This document shows positions 8,197 to 18,864 of a DNA stretch of 64,000 nt, in pieces. The position numbers and the translations under genes are program-made. The stretch is from Bacillus sp. Xin1 (GTDB taxonomy: Bacteria; Bacillota; Bacilli; Bacillales; Bacillaceae_G): assembly GCF_013314535.1 (NCBI RefSeq), contig NZ_JABUAE010000001.1, positions 62,001 to 126,000 on the forward strand. The letters run 5' to 3'. Positions within the stretch are counted from its first letter, which is position 1. Each line of letters starts with the position of its first letter. The notes below the pieces were generated by a model, which had not been told where the DNA came from, made no database searches, and saw nothing but the letters and a program-made list of their open reading frames with translations.

Positions 8197-8311
8197 TTTT
8201 GTGGAACAAAAAAGTAAGAAATTTGTAATTGTAAGGAATCTCTGCAATTGCATCAAGAGGTATTGTAATATAAAATGGTTGAACAGGAGTTTAATTTATT
8301 ATGGAGGTGCT

Positions 8312-10642
8312 ATGTCTAGTATGAATACGAACGAAAGAATTGTGCCCCTCCTACCATTAAGAGGCGTTCTCGTATATCCAACGATGGTTCTGCATCTTGA
8401 TGTAGGACGTGATAAATCGATACAAGCACTAGAGCAGGCAGCAATGGATGAAAATATCATCTTTTTAGCAATGCAAAAAGAAATGAATATCGATGATCCG
8501 AAAGAAGACGACATATATAGTGTGGGTACAGTAGCGAAAGTAAAGCAGATGTTAAAACTGCCGAACGGCACGCTTCGTGTCCTTGTAGAAGGTTTACATA
8601 GAGCAGAAATAGTAGAGTTTATTGAAGAAGAAGATGTAGTAAAGGTTTCGATTCAAACAGTAACAGAAGAAGAAGAGGGCACTTTAGAGGAAAAAGCCCT
8701 TATGCGTACGTTGCTAGAACATTTCGAGCAATACATTAAAGTTTCGAAAAAAGTATCGAATGAAACATTTGCTACGGTAGTTGATGTAGAAGAACCTGGT
8801 CGCTTAGCTGATTTAATTTCTTCTCATTTACCGATTAAGACAAAACAAAAGCAAGAGATTTTAGAAATCTTATCTGTAAAAGAAAGATTACATACACTCA
8901 TTTCTATCATTCAAGACGAACAAGAGCTACTGAGCTTAGAAAAAAAAATTGGTCAAAAAGTGAAACGTTCGATGGAACGGACGCAAAAAGAATATTTCTT
9001 GCGCGAACAAATGAAGGCGATTCAAACAGAACTTGGTGATAAAGAAGGTAAAGGCGGCGAAGTTGAAGGGCTTCGTGAAAAAATCGAAGAGGCAGGAATG
9101 CCAGAAGAAACGAAGAAGGCTGCTCTAAAAGAATTAGATCGTTATGAAAAGTTACCAGTAAGCTCTGCGGAGAGCGGTGTAATTCGCAATTATCTTGATT
9201 GGTTATTAGCGCTTCCGTGGACAGAAGCAACAGAAGATATGATTGATTTAGCACATTCTGAAACAATCTTAAATAGAGATCATTACGGTCTTGAGAAAGT
9301 GAAAGAACGTGTGCTAGAATATTTAGCTGTTCAAAAGCTAACAAATTCTTTAAAAGGACCGATCCTTTGTTTAGTTGGTCCTCCAGGTGTGGGGAAAACA
9401 TCTTTAGCGCGTTCGATTGCAACATCGTTAAATCGTAATTTTGTTCGTGTTTCCCTTGGTGGTGTTCGTGACGAATCTGAAATTCGTGGTCACCGTCGTA
9501 CATATGTTGGAGCAATGCCAGGTCGTATTATTCAAGGAATGAAAAAGGCCAAGACAATCAATCCAGTCTTTTTATTAGATGAGATTGATAAGATGTCTAA
9601 TGATTTCCGGGGTGATCCATCGGCGGCGTTACTTGAAGTATTAGATCCAGAACAAAACCATAACTTTAGCGATCATTATATAGAGGAACCTTATGATTTA
9701 TCAAAGGTAATGTTTGTTGCAACTGCAAACACACTTGCAAGCATTCCAGGTCCGCTTCTTGATCGTATGGAAATTATTTCAATTGCTGGTTACACAGAGA
9801 TTGAAAAGGTGCATATTGCTCGTGAACATTTATTACCGAAACAATTAACAGAACATGGTTTGCGAAAAGGGAACCTCCAAGTGCGCGATGACGCGTTACT
9901 TGAAATTATTCGCTACTATACGCGTGAGGCTGGTGTTCGTACGTTAGAACGTCAAATTGCAAAGATTTGTCGTAAAGCAGCAAAAATCATTGTTACAGAA
10001 GAACGTAAACGTATTATTGTAACGGAAAAAAATATTACAGATCTACTTGGTAAACATATATTCCGTTATGGACAAGCTGAAACGACAGATCAAGTTGGAA
10101 TGGCAACTGGTTTAGCGTATACAGCTGCTGGTGGTGACACGCTTGCAATTGAGGTGTCTGTATCACCAGGAAAAGGAAAATTAATTTTAACAGGGAAACT
10201 TGGGGATGTTATGAAAGAATCCGCACAAGCTGCATTTAGTTATATTCGCTCTCGTGCAGAAGAACTTCATATTGATCCAGATTTCCATGAAAAGAATGAC
10301 ATCCATATTCACGTTCCAGAAGGGGCAGTTCCAAAGGATGGTCCTTCAGCTGGTATTACAATGGCAACAGCGCTTATTTCTGCGCTAACGGGTGTACCTG
10401 TAAGTAAAGAAGTTGGTATGACAGGTGAAATTACGCTTCGTGGTCGTGTATTACCAATCGGTGGATTGAAAGAAAAAACATTAAGTGCTCATCGTGCAGG
10501 CTTAACAAAAATTATTTTGCCAGCCGAAAATGAAAAAGATTTAGATGATATTCCAGAGAGCGTAAAAGAAAATCTTACGTTTGTGCCTGTATCTCATTTG
10601 GATGAAGTATTGGAGCATGCATTAGTAGGAGTGAAACAATGA
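8312..10642 (+). CDS. lon: ATP-dependent protease LonA
   Basis: A 776-aa cytosolic Lon protease. The N-terminal LAN domain begins [18 protein letters not shown]. The AAA+ domain has Walker A GPPGVGKT and Walker [12 protein letters not shown]. The protease domain has the catalytic Ser in [13 protein letters not shown] and the Lys in [12 protein letters not shown]. The start with tggagg 6 nt upstream was chosen; a 37-codon upstream extension in frame lacks an RBS and is unlike the family. Its stop overlaps the engB start by four bases (ATGA), so the two genes are translationally coupled. It degrades damaged and regulatory proteins. Confidence 0.97.
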   Translation: MSSMNTNERIVPLLPLRGVLVYPTMVLHLDVGRDKSIQALEQAAMDENIIFLAMQKEMNIDDPKEDDIYSVGTVAKVKQMLKLPNGTLRVLVEGLHRAEIVEFIEEEDVVKVSIQTVTEEEEGTLEEKALMRTLLEHFEQYIKVSKKVSNETFATVVDVEEPGRLADLISSHLPIKTKQKQEILEILSVKERLHTLISIIQDEQELLSLEKKIGQKVKRSMERTQKEYFLREQMKAIQTELGDKEGKGGEVEGLREKIEEAGMPEETKKAALKELDRYEKLPVSSAESGVIRNYLDWLLALPWTEATEDMIDLAHSETILNRDHYGLEKVKERVLEYLAVQKLTNSLKGPILCLVGPPGVGKTSLARSIATSLNRNFVRVSLGGVRDESEIRGHRRTYVGAMPGRIIQGMKKAKTINPVFLLDEIDKMSNDFRGDPSAALLEVLDPEQNHNFSDHYIEEPYDLSKVMFVATANTLASIPGPLLDRMEIISIAGYTEIEKVHIAREHLLPKQLTEHGLRKGNLQVRDDALLEIIRYYTREAGVRTLERQIAKICRKAAKIIVTEERKRIIVTEKNITDLLGKHIFRYGQAETTDQVGMATGLAYTAAGGDTLAIEVSVSPGKGKLILTGKLGDVMKESAQAAFSYIRSRAEELHIDPDFHEKNDIHIHVPEGAVPKDGPSAGITMATALISALTGVPVSKEVGMTGEITLRGRVLPIGGLKEKTLSAHRAGLTKIILPAENEKDLDDIPESVKENLTFVPVSHLDEVLEHALVGVKQ

Positions 10643-11235
10643 AAGTAACAAAAGCAGATATTGTCATTAGTGCTGTTAAACCAGAACAATATCCAGATGG
10701 TGACTTACCAGAAATTGCATTAGCAGGTCGTTCTAATGTTGGGAAGTCTTCCTTTATTAATAAAATTTTAAACCGTAAAAAGTTAGTACGTATTTCTTCT
10801 AAACCAGGAAAAACGCAAACATTGAACTTTTTCTTAATTAATGAAATGATGCACTTTGTCGATGTTCCAGGTTACGGATATGCGAAAGTATCAAAAACAG
10901 AGCGAGCGGCATGGGGAAAAATGATTGAAACTTACTTTACAACGCGTGAGCAATTAGATGCGGCTGTATTAGTAGTTGATTTACGTCATTCACCAACAAA
11001 CGATGATGTAATGATGTACGATTTCTTAAAGCATTATGAAATTCCAACGATTATCATTGCAACGAAAGCTGATAAAATTCCGAAAGGGAAATGGCAAAAG
11101 CATTTGAAGGTTGTAAAGGAAACACTTGATGTTGAGGCTGGTGATGAGGTTGTTCTATTTTCATCAGAAACAGGGCTTGGAAAAGAAGAAGCTTGGAAAG
11201 CCATTCATAAGTTTACAAAAACAAAAAACGTGTGA
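10639..11235 (+). CDS. engB: ribosome-biogenesis GTPase YsxC/EngB
   Basis: A 198-aa TrmE-Era-like GTPase needed for 50S subunit assembly. G1 is [10 protein letters not shown]3 is [10 protein letters not shown]4 is ATKADK and G5 is in FSSETG. A basic patch ([18 protein letters not shown]) forms switch I. The start overlaps the lonA stop by four bases, the same lonA-ysxC pairing as B. subtilis. The stop lies inside the terminator stem at 11228-11251. Confidence 0.96.
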   Translation: MKVTKADIVISAVKPEQYPDGDLPEIALAGRSNVGKSSFINKILNRKKLVRISSKPGKTQTLNFFLINEMMHFVDVPGYGYAKVSKTERAAWGKMIETYFTTREQLDAAVLVVDLRHSPTNDDVMMYDFLKHYEIPTIIIATKADKIPKGKWQKHLKVVKETLDVEAGDEVVLFSSETGLGKEEAWKAIHKFTKTKNV

Positions 11236-11258
11236 CGATCCATCACACGTTTTTTTTG
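11228..11258. terminator. shared terminator of engB and ohrA
   Basis: AACGTGTGA pairs with TCACACGTT around a 7-nt loop, followed by eight T. The convergent ohrA ends 6 nt beyond, so it is probably bidirectional. Confidence 0.85.
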
Positions 11259-11263
11259 TTTAC

Positions 11264-11680
11264 TTATAATACGTTTAATGTAACTTCAATATTCCCTCTA
11301 GTCGCTTTTGAATATGGACATACGCCATGTGCAGCTTCAACAAGCTTTTGTGCTTCATCATGAGAAACGCCAGCTACACGTACATCAAGTACAGCGGATA
11401 ATCCAAAACCACCATCTGTATCTTTTCCAATTGAAATGTGGGCTGTCACTTCTGTACTTTCTACTTTTACACGTTTTGTACGAATTACAAGTTGCAGAGC
11501 GCTATCAAAGCATGCGGCGTAACCAGCTGCAAATAATTGTTCTGGGTTCGTTGCTTCGCCGCCCATACCGCCTAATGCTTTTGGCATTTTCACATCAAGA
11601 TTTAGAATACCGTCTTCTGAAACAACTTTCCCGTTTCTTCCACCTGTTGCAGTTACAGTTGCTGTATATAATTTTTCCAT
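11264..11680 (-). CDS. ohrA: organic hydroperoxide reductase, Ohr/OsmC family
   Basis: A 138-aa Ohr protein that reduces organic hydroperoxides by a thiol mechanism. Two conserved cysteines are present: the peroxidatic one in GYAACFDSAL (about residue 57) and the second in AHGVCPYSKATRGN (about residue 121). The N terminus MEKLYTATVTATGGRNG is typical of Ohr rather than OsmC. It begins 2 nt after the stop of the MarR-type gene on the same strand, so it is co-transcribed with its likely regulator. B. subtilis instead has ohrA and ohrB flanking ohrR. Confidence 0.93.
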   Translation of the reverse strand: MEKLYTATVTATGGRNGKVVSEDGILNLDVKMPKALGGMGGEATNPEQLFAAGYAACFDSALQLVIRTKRVKVESTEVTAHISIGKDTDGGFGLSAVLDVRVAGVSHDEAQKLVEAAHGVCPYSKATRGNIEVTLNVL

Positions 11681-11682
11681 GG

Positions 11683-12135
11683 TTATTCCCCTTTTCTATC
11701 ATTGATTGTTTTCATGGTTTCAATTAATTTACTTAATTGAATTAATAATGATCGATATTCTTGTTCTGTAATTCCTAAATTGGTAGCCATAGTTTCTGGC
11801 AATGAACATACTTTTTCTTTTAAAGCGTTTCCTTGTTTGGTTAGTTCAATGCACACCTTGCGTTCATCTTCCTTAGAGCGAACACGTTTAATTAATTCTA
11901 ATGTTTCCATGCGTTTTAACATAGGTGTTAATGTACCAGAATCTAAAAGTAGACGTTCGCCAATTTCTTTTACAGTTAATCCATCTTGCTCCCAAAGTAC
12001 TAATAATGTAATGTACTGTGGATACGTAATACCCATTTCTTCTAAATAAGGTCGATAAAAGCGTGTTACTTCTCTAGAACAGGCATAAATCGAAAAGCAA
12101 AGTTGATTATCAAGATGTAAAGGATTCTCGTTCAT
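11683..12135 (-). CDS. ohrR: peroxide-sensing MarR-family repressor OhrR
   Basis: A 150-aa winged-helix repressor. The N-terminal helix holds the redox-sensing cysteine in LDNQLCFSIYAC (Cys13, equivalent to B. subtilis Cys15), and a second cysteine follows at residue 19. The recognition region LLLDSGTLTPMLKRME matches OhrR closely, and the conserved tyrosines of FYRPYLEEMGITYPQY are kept. I chose the ATG with aaggagg 6 nt upstream over a start nine codons earlier. It leads the ohrR-ohrA operon, and the palindrome at 12151-12168 overlaps its control region. One-Cys and two-Cys behaviour cannot be told apart from sequence. Confidence 0.92.
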   Translation of the reverse strand: MNENPLHLDNQLCFSIYACSREVTRFYRPYLEEMGITYPQYITLLVLWEQDGLTVKEIGERLLLDSGTLTPMLKRMETLELIKRVRSKEDERKVCIELTKQGNALKEKVCSLPETMATNLGITEQEYRSLLIQLSKLIETMKTINDRKGE

Positions 12136-12150
12136 AAGCATCCTCCTTTT

Positions 12151-12168
12151 TAAATTGTGCACAATTTA
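12151..12168 (-). promoter_or_regulatory. OhrR operator palindrome
   Basis: TAAATTGTGCACAATTTA is a perfect 18-nt palindrome that begins just upstream of the ohrR ribosome-binding site. AATTGT/ACAATT half-sites are the type known for Bacillus OhrR operators (TACAATT-AATTGTA). Binding is inferred. Confidence 0.7.
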
Positions 12169-12399
12169 ATTTTGTAAAATCAATATAACGAAAAAGAAAT
12201 GAGTTGTCAAACACATTGCAACGAAAAAATGTTGAGTAATGTTTCACATGAAAGAAGTTGTTACATTTTGGAACAATCATACATATTTTTCTGTATGATG
12301 AAAGAAGATAAAAAAGATAGCCTTCCAATTCTTATGGAATAGTTTCCATCACTTGATTCTGACAGTTTTTTTTGGTAACGTACAAATAGAGTTATTATT
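12169..12399. other. intergenic region between divergent ohrR and hemA
   Basis: A/T-rich region without a convincing gene. It must carry the ohrR promoter, read leftward. It contains an inverted repeat ATCATACA (12276-12283) / TGTATGAT (12292-12299) with a T-rich loop and no T-tail, function unknown. Confidence 0.5.
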
Positions 12400-12414
12400 T
12401 TATAATGATTATAA
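12400..12414 (+). promoter_or_regulatory. PerR box upstream of hemA
   Basis: TTATAATGATTATAA is an exact 7-1-7 match to the Per box consensus TTATAATnATTATAA. It lies 158 nt before hemA. The B. subtilis hemAXCDBL operon is a known PerR target, so repression of haem synthesis by this metal-dependent peroxide sensor is expected here. Confidence 0.8.
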
Positions 12415-12572
12415 AGTAAGGTGTTTATGCAGATGAGTAACGGATTTCCTGCTCGGTGCGTGAATCAGAAAAAATAATTTATCGATGTTCACACGATTGT
12501 CAGATTCATAACAGGAAAGTTGTATTATGATAGTAGATAAGGTGATAAAACGGTTGAAGGGGGACATGCTGC

Positions 12573-13910
12573 GTGCATATTCTTGTTGTTGGTGTAAATT
12601 ATCGAACAGCCCCTGTAGAATTTCGTGAGAAACTCACATTTCAGGCAGCAGAGTTAGAGCAGGCAATGACAACATTACAAAATCAAAAGAGCGTGTTAGA
12701 AAATGTCATTGTATCAACTTGTAACCGCACAGAAATCTATGCTGTTGTCGATCAATTACACACGGGACGATATTACATTAAGAAATTTTTAGCTGATTGG
12801 TTTCAGCTTGAGATAGAAGAGATTTCGCCATATTTGTCTATTTTTGAACAAGATGGTGCGATTGAACATTTATTCCGCGTAACGTGCGGATTAGATTCTA
12901 TGGTAGTCGGTGAAACACAAATTCTAGGTCAAATGCGAAATAGTTTCTTAGAGGCGCAAGAAGTGAAAGCGACAGGAACAGTTTTTAATGAATTGTTTAA
13001 ACAAGTCATTACGTTAGCAAAGCGTGCGCATTCAGAAACAACAATTGGTGAAAGTGCAATGTCTGTTAGTTATGCCGCTGTTGAACTTGGAAAGAAAATT
13101 TTCGGTGATTTAACAGATTGTCACGTTTTAATACTTGGCGCTGGAAAAATGGGTGAACTTGCATTGCAAAACTTGTACGGAAGCGGAGCGCGTAAAGTAA
13201 CTGTTATGAACCGTACGTTTACGAAAGCGGAAACAATAGCTGAGAAATATATGGGGCATGCGAAACCGTTAAGTGAATTGCAATGTGCGCTTTTAGAAGC
13301 GGATATTTTAATTAGTTCAACGGGTGCTTCAGATTACGTGATTACGAAAGAAATGATGACAAGAGTAGAGCGGATGCGCTGTGGTCGGCCGCTATTTATG
13401 GTAGATATTGCAGTGCCGCGTGATATTGATCCAGCAATTGATGAGCTAGAGGGTTCTTTCTTGTATGATATTGATGATCTGCAAGGCGTAGTAGAAGCAA
13501 ATCGTGCGGAGCGTTTGAAAGAAGCAGAAAAGATTCAGCTTATGATTGAAGAGGAAATTGTTGTATTTAAAGCTTGGTTAAATACACTTGGAGTCGTTCC
13601 GTTAATTTCAGCTCTTCGTGATAAAGCATTGGCAATTCAAAGTGATACGATGCAAAGTCTTGAGCGGAAAATTCCAACGCTTAGTGATCGTGAGAGAAAA
13701 GTGATTAGTAAGCATACGAAAAGTATTATCAATCAACTGCTAAAAGATCCAATTTTAGTAGCAAAAGAGTTAGCGGCTGAAGAGGGAGCTACGGAAAAGC
13801 TTGCTTTATTCGCGAAAATTTTTGATTTAGAAGTGCAAGAAGAGGAAGCAAAACAAACGGAAGAACGAGAACATGAACGAGCGTGGACATCATCCGTTCC
13901 ATCTTTATAA
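12573..13910 (+). CDS. hemA: glutamyl-tRNA reductase
   Basis: A 445-aa NADPH-dependent enzyme that converts glutamyl-tRNA to glutamate-1-semialdehyde, the first committed step of tetrapyrrole synthesis. The catalytic cysteine is Cys50 in [12 protein letters not shown]. The Rossmann domain shows [12 protein letters not shown], followed by the C-terminal dimerisation helix. It starts at GTG, with gaagggg 10 nt upstream. It is the first gene of hemAXCDBL and lies downstream of a PerR box. The end has an extra acidic tail ([11 protein letters not shown]) typical of Bacillus. Confidence 0.96.
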   Translation: MHILVVGVNYRTAPVEFREKLTFQAAELEQAMTTLQNQKSVLENVIVSTCNRTEIYAVVDQLHTGRYYIKKFLADWFQLEIEEISPYLSIFEQDGAIEHLFRVTCGLDSMVVGETQILGQMRNSFLEAQEVKATGTVFNELFKQVITLAKRAHSETTIGESAMSVSYAAVELGKKIFGDLTDCHVLILGAGKMGELALQNLYGSGARKVTVMNRTFTKAETIAEKYMGHAKPLSELQCALLEADILISSTGASDYVITKEMMTRVERMRCGRPLFMVDIAVPRDIDPAIDELEGSFLYDIDDLQGVVEANRAERLKEAEKIQLMIEEEIVVFKAWLNTLGVVPLISALRDKALAIQSDTMQSLERKIPTLSDRERKVISKHTKSIINQLLKDPILVAKELAAEEGATEKLALFAKIFDLEVQEEEAKQTEEREHERAWTSSVPSL

Positions 13911-13926
13911 CTGGAAGGATGATCGG

Positions 13927-14760
13927 ATGGACTTTTTAAATAATAGTATTATTTATCATATCGCAATTATTTTATATGCTTGTAGCATTAGTTTATATTT
14001 TATAGATTATTTCCAAAGTAACCGAAAGGCGAATCGAATTGCTTTTTGGTTACTTGCAATTGTATGGATACTGCAGTCTATTTTTATGTTACTTCGGGCT
14101 ACGGAATCAGAGACAAATCCAATTTTAACGTTATTGTCAGGGATTTATTTTTATGTGTGGCTATTAATTACGATGTCACTCGTAATCAATCGATTTATGC
14201 GCATTGACTTTTTAGTCTTTTTTACAAATGTCATTGCATTTGGCGTAAGCGCTTTTTCTATTTTTACTCCGCTTGGAAAAATGTCGCCGGTACTTGCAGA
14301 TCAATTAGTTTCAGAACTTGTATACGTACATGTAGGAATGGCGATTATTTCCTATGCGGCATTTACGGTATCGTTTATTTTTTCTATTATGTACTTGTTG
14401 CAATATCGATTATTAAAACAGAAAAAATGGAATGCGAGATTAAGAAGATTGGGGAATTTACCGAAGCTAGAGTCAATGTCTTATGGACTAAATTTATTTT
14501 CGGTTCCATTTTTCTTATTAGCTATTTTACTTGGATGTATATGGGGATATACAAAGCTAGATAATTTCCATTGGTATGACACGAAAGTAATCGGGTCTTT
14601 TGTTGTTTTATTTGTGTATTGTATGGGATTGTATTTACGAGGGTCAGATATATTGCAAGGTAAGAAGATTATAAATTGGAACATTGCTTCCTTTCTCGTT
14701 ATGCTAATCAATATTTTCCTATTAAGCAGTTTATCCAACTTCCACTTTTGGTATTTATAA
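13927..14760 (+). CDS. hemX: HemX, CcsA/HemX-type membrane protein
   Basis: A 277-aa integral membrane protein with about eight predicted helices, of the cytochrome-c-assembly (CcmC/CcsA-like) superfamily. In B. subtilis HemX lowers the amount of HemA. The start with ggaagg about 8 nt upstream gives MDFLNNSIIYH; the longer in-frame start overlaps hemA without an RBS. It lies between hemA and hemC as in B. subtilis. Conserved histidines occur in VYVHVG and in a DNFHWYD loop; whether they bind haem here is unknown. Confidence 0.9.
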   Translation: MDFLNNSIIYHIAIILYACSISLYFIDYFQSNRKANRIAFWLLAIVWILQSIFMLLRATESETNPILTLLSGIYFYVWLLITMSLVINRFMRIDFLVFFTNVIAFGVSAFSIFTPLGKMSPVLADQLVSELVYVHVGMAIISYAAFTVSFIFSIMYLLQYRLLKQKKWNARLRRLGNLPKLESMSYGLNLFSVPFFLLAILLGCIWGYTKLDNFHWYDTKVIGSFVVLFVYCMGLYLRGSDILQGKKIINWNIASFLVMLINIFLLSSLSNFHFWYL

Positions 14761-14775
14761 TGAGGAGAGAAAATT

Positions 14776-15705
14776 ATGCGCAAAATTATTGTCGGTTCAA
14801 GAAAGAGCAAACTAGCGTTAACACAAACAAATTGGTTTATTGATCAGTTAAAAGCGCTTGGTTTACCATATGAATTTGAAGTGAAAGAAATTGTTACAAA
14901 AGGTGATGTTATTTTAGATGTAACACTTTCAAAGGTAGGCGGGAAAGGCTTGTTTGTAAAAGAAATTGAGCACGCATTGCTTACGAAAGAAATTGATATG
15001 GCTGTACATAGTATGAAGGATATGCCAGCTGTGCTTCCAAATGGATTAACAATTGGCTGTATACCAAAGCGTGTCGATCCGCGTGATGCATTTATCTCAA
15101 AAAACGGGGAATCTTTTGCAGAGTTAGCAGAAGGTGCGACACTTGGGACAAGTAGTTTAAGACGAAGTGCGCAACTATTAGCTGCTAGACCAGACTTACA
15201 AGTGAAATGGATTCGTGGAAATATTGATACGAGATTACGTAAATTAAAAGAAGAAGACTACGATGCGATCATTTTAGCGACAGCTGGATTACAGAGAATG
15301 GGCTGGGATGATGATGTGATTACAGAGCATTTAGATGAAACGTTATGCGTACCTGCTGTAGGACAAGGTGCCTTAGCGATTGAATGTCGCGAAGGTGATA
15401 AAGATTTATTGCAATTATTATCTCATATAAATGATGCGGTAACAGAACGAACAGTGGCGGCTGAACGAGTATTCCTTCATAGACTTGAAGGTGGCTGCCA
15501 AGTACCGATTGCTGGCTATGCAACGCTTGGGGAGAATAATGCAATTGAATTAACAGCTCTTGTTGGCTCTATGGATGGTTCTGTTTTGTTAAAAGAAACA
15601 GTTACAGGTATGGATTCAGAGCAAGTTGGCCTAGAAGCAGCTGATCGTTTAATTAAGCAAGGAGCAAAAGAGCTCATCCTCGCTGCAACTAAGGAGCAAC
15701 AGTAA
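14776..15705 (+). CDS. hemC: porphobilinogen deaminase
   Basis: A 309-aa enzyme that joins four porphobilinogens into hydroxymethylbilane. Cys241 in [12 protein letters not shown] carries the dipyrromethane cofactor. Substrate-binding arginines are in [11 protein letters not shown] and [12 protein letters not shown], and the catalytic aspartate lies in the HSMKDMP region. The RBS gaggaga precedes the ATG, 15 nt after hemX. hemD starts 2 nt after its stop. Length and motifs are complete. Confidence 0.97.
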   Translation: MRKIIVGSRKSKLALTQTNWFIDQLKALGLPYEFEVKEIVTKGDVILDVTLSKVGGKGLFVKEIEHALLTKEIDMAVHSMKDMPAVLPNGLTIGCIPKRVDPRDAFISKNGESFAELAEGATLGTSSLRRSAQLLAARPDLQVKWIRGNIDTRLRKLKEEDYDAIILATAGLQRMGWDDDVITEHLDETLCVPAVGQGALAIECREGDKDLLQLLSHINDAVTERTVAAERVFLHRLEGGCQVPIAGYATLGENNAIELTALVGSMDGSVLLKETVTGMDSEQVGLEAADRLIKQGAKELILAATKEQQ

Positions 15706-15707
15706 TC

Positions 15708-16466
15708 ATGGCAACTCTTGCTGGCAAAACGGTACTGATTACGCGTGCAAAACATCAAGCAAGACAAATGAGTGTAGCAGTGAAAAAAGGGAGCGGAATT
15801 CCAGTGGAAATTCCGCTTTTGCGTATGGAAGGTGTATCCCAGCAAGTGTTTCAAAGTATATCGCAGCAGATACACTTATATGACTGGGTTATTTTTACGA
15901 GTAAAAACGGGGTAAGCTTCTTTTTAGATGGTTTAGGAGAGCGAATCCCCTCCACTGTTCGCATCGCTGCAGTAGGTGTGAAAACAGGTCAAGAATTAAA
16001 AAAGCGGGGTTATGAGGTTTGTTTTGTTCCAACATCGTTTGTTGCTGAAACCTTTGCAGAAGAATTTGTAAGAGAATTAAGCGGGAAGGAACGCATTTTA
16101 TTTCCAAAAGGGAATTTAGCTAGAGATGTGATTCCGACTAAACTCCGAGAATTAGGAGTACTCTTAGAGGAACTTGTTGTATATGAAACAAAAACAAATG
16201 ATAAGAGACAGCAAGATCTTATCGTAGCTCTAGAATCTGGTAAGATAGACGTGGTTACATTTACGAGTCCATCTACTGTTATAAGTTTTGTGAAATTACT
16301 CGAGGGTACAAACTGGAGAGAATGGATAAAAAAATGTACAATTGCTTGTATAGGACCGATAACAGAGCAGGAGGCAAGGCGTTATTTTGCCGATGTAATC
16401 GTTCCAAAAGAATATACAATAGAAGCGTTAATACAGTGCATTTCAAAATATAATCAAAATGCATAA
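15708..16466 (+). CDS. hemD: uroporphyrinogen-III synthase
   Basis: A 252-aa enzyme that cyclises hydroxymethylbilane to uroporphyrinogen III. This family varies a lot in sequence. Recognition comes from the N-terminal GKTVLITRAKHQARQM, the DWVIFTSKNGV motif, VVTFTSPSTV in the second half, and its place between hemC and hemB. A hairpin with a following TTTT run lies inside the early coding region (15793-15820). The ribosome-binding site aaggag lies within the hemC end. Confidence 0.92.
   Translation: MATLAGKTVLITRAKHQARQMSVAVKKGSGIPVEIPLLRMEGVSQQVFQSISQQIHLYDWVIFTSKNGVSFFLDGLGERIPSTVRIAAVGVKTGQELKKRGYEVCFVPTSFVAETFAEEFVRELSGKERILFPKGNLARDVIPTKLRELGVLLEELVVYETKTNDKRQQDLIVALESGKIDVVTFTSPSTVISFVKLLEGTNWREWIKKCTIACIGPITEQEARRYFADVIVPKEYTIEALIQCISKYNQNA
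15793..15820 (+). other. terminator-like hairpin inside hemD
   Basis: GCGGAATT (15793-15800) and AATTCCGC (15809-15816) form an 8-bp stem with an 8-nt loop and TTTT after it, 85 nt into hemD. It could cause partial attenuation within the operon or be chance. Confidence 0.3.
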
Positions 16467-16494
16467 TCAATAAAAGAATGGGAGATAGAAATCT

Positions 16495-17484
16495 ATGAAT
16501 TCTTTACAATTCAATCGTCACCGTCGTTTAAGACAGAGTGGAAATATGCGTGCGCTTGTACGTGAAACGTTTTTACATACAGAAGACTTTATATATCCTA
16601 TATTTGTATTAGAGGGAGAAAATGTTCGTAACGAAGTTCCTTCTATGCCAGATGTATATCAAATTTCTTTAGATCTTTTGCAAGCTGAAATGCAAGAAGT
16701 TGTAGATTTAGGTATTCGTTCTGTTATCGTATTCGGCTTACCTGCTGAAAAAGATGAAGTTGGATCTTCTGCATTTTGTGAGCATGGCATTGTACAGCGT
16801 GCAATCAAACAAATTAAAGAACAGTTCCCAGAGTTAGTAGTAGTGGCAGATACATGTCTATGTCAATATACAAGCCATGGTCATTGCGGCGTTATTGAGG
16901 ATGGAATTATTTTAAATGATGAATCATTAGAAATTCTTGCAAAAACAGCAGTAAGCCAAGCGAAGGCAGGGGCAGATATTATCGCGCCATCTAACATGAT
17001 GGACGGATTTGTAACTGCGATTCGCCATGCTTTAGATGAGAACGGCTTTGCACATGTACCGGTTATGTCATATGCGGTGAAATATTCATCTGCATTTTAC
17101 GGTCCATTCCGCGATGCAGCCCACGGTGCACCGCAATTTGGGGATCGTAAAACGTACCAAATGGATCCAGCAAACCGCATGGAGGCATTCCGTGAAGCTG
17201 AATCAGATGTAAAGGAAGGAGCAGACTTTTTAATTGTAAAACCGGCTCTTTCTTACTTAGATATTATTCGTGATGTGAAAAATAAGTTTAATTTGCCAAT
17301 CGTTGCTTATAATGTGAGTGGAGAATATTCCATGATTAAAGCAGCGGCGCAAAATGGTTGGATTAATGAAAAAGACATTGTGCTTGAGAAGCTATTAAGC
17401 ATGAAACGTGCAGGAGCAGATTTAATTATTACGTATCATGCGAAAGATGCAGCACGATGGTTACAAGAAGGAGGCGCACGATAA
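16495..17484 (+). CDS. hemB: delta-aminolevulinic acid dehydratase (porphobilinogen synthase)
   Basis: A 329-aa enzyme that condenses two 5-aminolevulinates to porphobilinogen. The cysteine-rich metal site [16 protein letters not shown] indicates a zinc-type enzyme. The two active-site lysines lie in [17 protein letters not shown] and [12 protein letters not shown]. The RBS gggagat precedes the ATG. The stop overlaps the hemL start by one base (TAATG). Confidence 0.97.
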   Translation: MNSLQFNRHRRLRQSGNMRALVRETFLHTEDFIYPIFVLEGENVRNEVPSMPDVYQISLDLLQAEMQEVVDLGIRSVIVFGLPAEKDEVGSSAFCEHGIVQRAIKQIKEQFPELVVVADTCLCQYTSHGHCGVIEDGIILNDESLEILAKTAVSQAKAGADIIAPSNMMDGFVTAIRHALDENGFAHVPVMSYAVKYSSAFYGPFRDAAHGAPQFGDRKTYQMDPANRMEAFREAESDVKEGADFLIVKPALSYLDIIRDVKNKFNLPIVAYNVSGEYSMIKAAAQNGWINEKDIVLEKLLSMKRAGADLIITYHAKDAARWLQEGGAR

Positions 17485-18773
17485 TGAAAAAGTTCGATAA
17501 ATCGATTGAAGCGTTTGAAACAGCGCAAGATTTAATGCCTGGTGGCGTAAATAGTCCAGTTCGTGCGTTTAAATCTGTTGGGATGAACCCGCTCTTTATG
17601 GAACGCGGAAAAGGCTCTAAAGTGTACGATATTGATGGGAATGAATATATCGACTACGTATTATCATGGGGACCTCTTATTCACGGACATGCAAATGACC
17701 GTGTTGTAGAATCATTAAAAGCTGTTGCGGAAAAAGGAACGAGCTTTGGTGCCCCAACAGAAATTGAAAATAAATTAGCGCAGCTTGTAATCGAACGTGT
17801 GCCATCGATTGAAATTGTACGTATGGTAAACTCTGGAACAGAAGCGACAATGAGTGCACTTCGCTTAGCACGTGGTTACACAGGTCGTAATAAAATTTTG
17901 AAATTTATCGGTTGTTACCACGGGCATGGTGATTCTCTATTAATTAAAGCTGGTTCTGGCGTTGCAACGCTTGGTTTACCAGATAGCCCTGGAGTACCTG
18001 AAGGTGTAGCGCAAAATACGATTACAGTAGCCTATAACGATTTAGAGAGTGTAAAATATGCTTTCGAACAATTCGGTGACGATATTGCTTGTGTGATTGT
18101 GGAACCAGTAGCAGGAAATATGGGTGTTGTACCACCTCAGCCGGGGTTTTTAGAAGGACTTCGTGAAGTAACAGAGCAAAATGGTGCTTTGCTTATCTTC
18201 GACGAAGTAATGACAGGATTCCGTGTGGCTTATAACTGTGGACAAGGCTATTACGGTGTGACGCCTGACTTAACTTGTTTAGGAAAAGTAATTGGTGGTG
18301 GATTGCCAGTAGGAGCATATGGTGGTAAGGCAGAAATTATGCGCCAAGTTGCACCGAGCGGACCAATTTATCAAGCGGGTACATTATCCGGCAACCCTCT
18401 TGCAATGACAGCAGGTTATGAAACATTAGTACAATTAACACCAGAATGTTATCAAGAGTTTGAGCGTAAAGCGGAAATGTTAGAAAATGGCCTACGTAAA
18501 GCGGCTGAAAAACATGGCATACCGCATTATATAAACCGTGCAGGTTCTATGATTGGTATTTTCTTCACGAATGAACCAGTTATAAACTACGATGCAGCGA
18601 AAACATCGAACTTAGAATTCTTCGCAGCTTACTATCGTGAAATGGTAGAACAAGGTGTATTCTTACCACCTTCTCAATTTGAAGGATTATTCTTATCAAC
18701 AGCACATAGTGATGCAGATATTGAAGCAACGATTGCAGCAGCAGAAATTGCAATGTCAAAATTAAAAGCGTAA
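17484..18773 (+). CDS. hemL: glutamate-1-semialdehyde 2,1-aminomutase
   Basis: A 429-aa PLP enzyme that makes 5-aminolevulinate from glutamate-1-semialdehyde. The Schiff-base lysine is Lys268 in [33 protein letters not shown] holds the phosphate site. The start at the TAATG overlap with hemB has gaaggagg about 10 nt upstream. It is the last gene of the haem operon and is followed by a strong terminator. B. cereus-group genomes often carry a second HemL elsewhere; this is the operon copy. Confidence 0.96.
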   Translation: MKKFDKSIEAFETAQDLMPGGVNSPVRAFKSVGMNPLFMERGKGSKVYDIDGNEYIDYVLSWGPLIHGHANDRVVESLKAVAEKGTSFGAPTEIENKLAQLVIERVPSIEIVRMVNSGTEATMSALRLARGYTGRNKILKFIGCYHGHGDSLLIKAGSGVATLGLPDSPGVPEGVAQNTITVAYNDLESVKYAFEQFGDDIACVIVEPVAGNMGVVPPQPGFLEGLREVTEQNGALLIFDEVMTGFRVAYNCGQGYYGVTPDLTCLGKVIGGGLPVGAYGGKAEIMRQVAPSGPIYQAGTLSGNPLAMTAGYETLVQLTPECYQEFERKAEMLENGLRKAAEKHGIPHYINRAGSMIGIFFTNEPVINYDAAKTSNLEFFAAYYREMVEQGVFLPPSQFEGLFLSTAHSDADIEATIAAAEIAMSKLKA

Positions 18774-18778
18774 AGTGA

Positions 18779-18817
18779 AAAAGGTTGTCAGGGTGAATCC
18801 TGACAACCTTTTTTTAT
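18779..18817 (+). terminator. haem operon terminator
   Basis: AAGGTTGTCAGG pairs with CCTGACAACCTT around a 6-nt loop and is followed by a long T-run. Confidence 0.92.
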
Positions 18818-18864
18818 TATGCTACATATTGTTGAAGTGCTGATAAATGGTACCTGATGGTCAG

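Noticed and set aside
8201-8311. 37-codon N-terminal extension of LonA
   Set aside because: No RBS, overlaps the terminator/leader region, and not found in other LonA proteins; the start at 8312 has a strong RBS.
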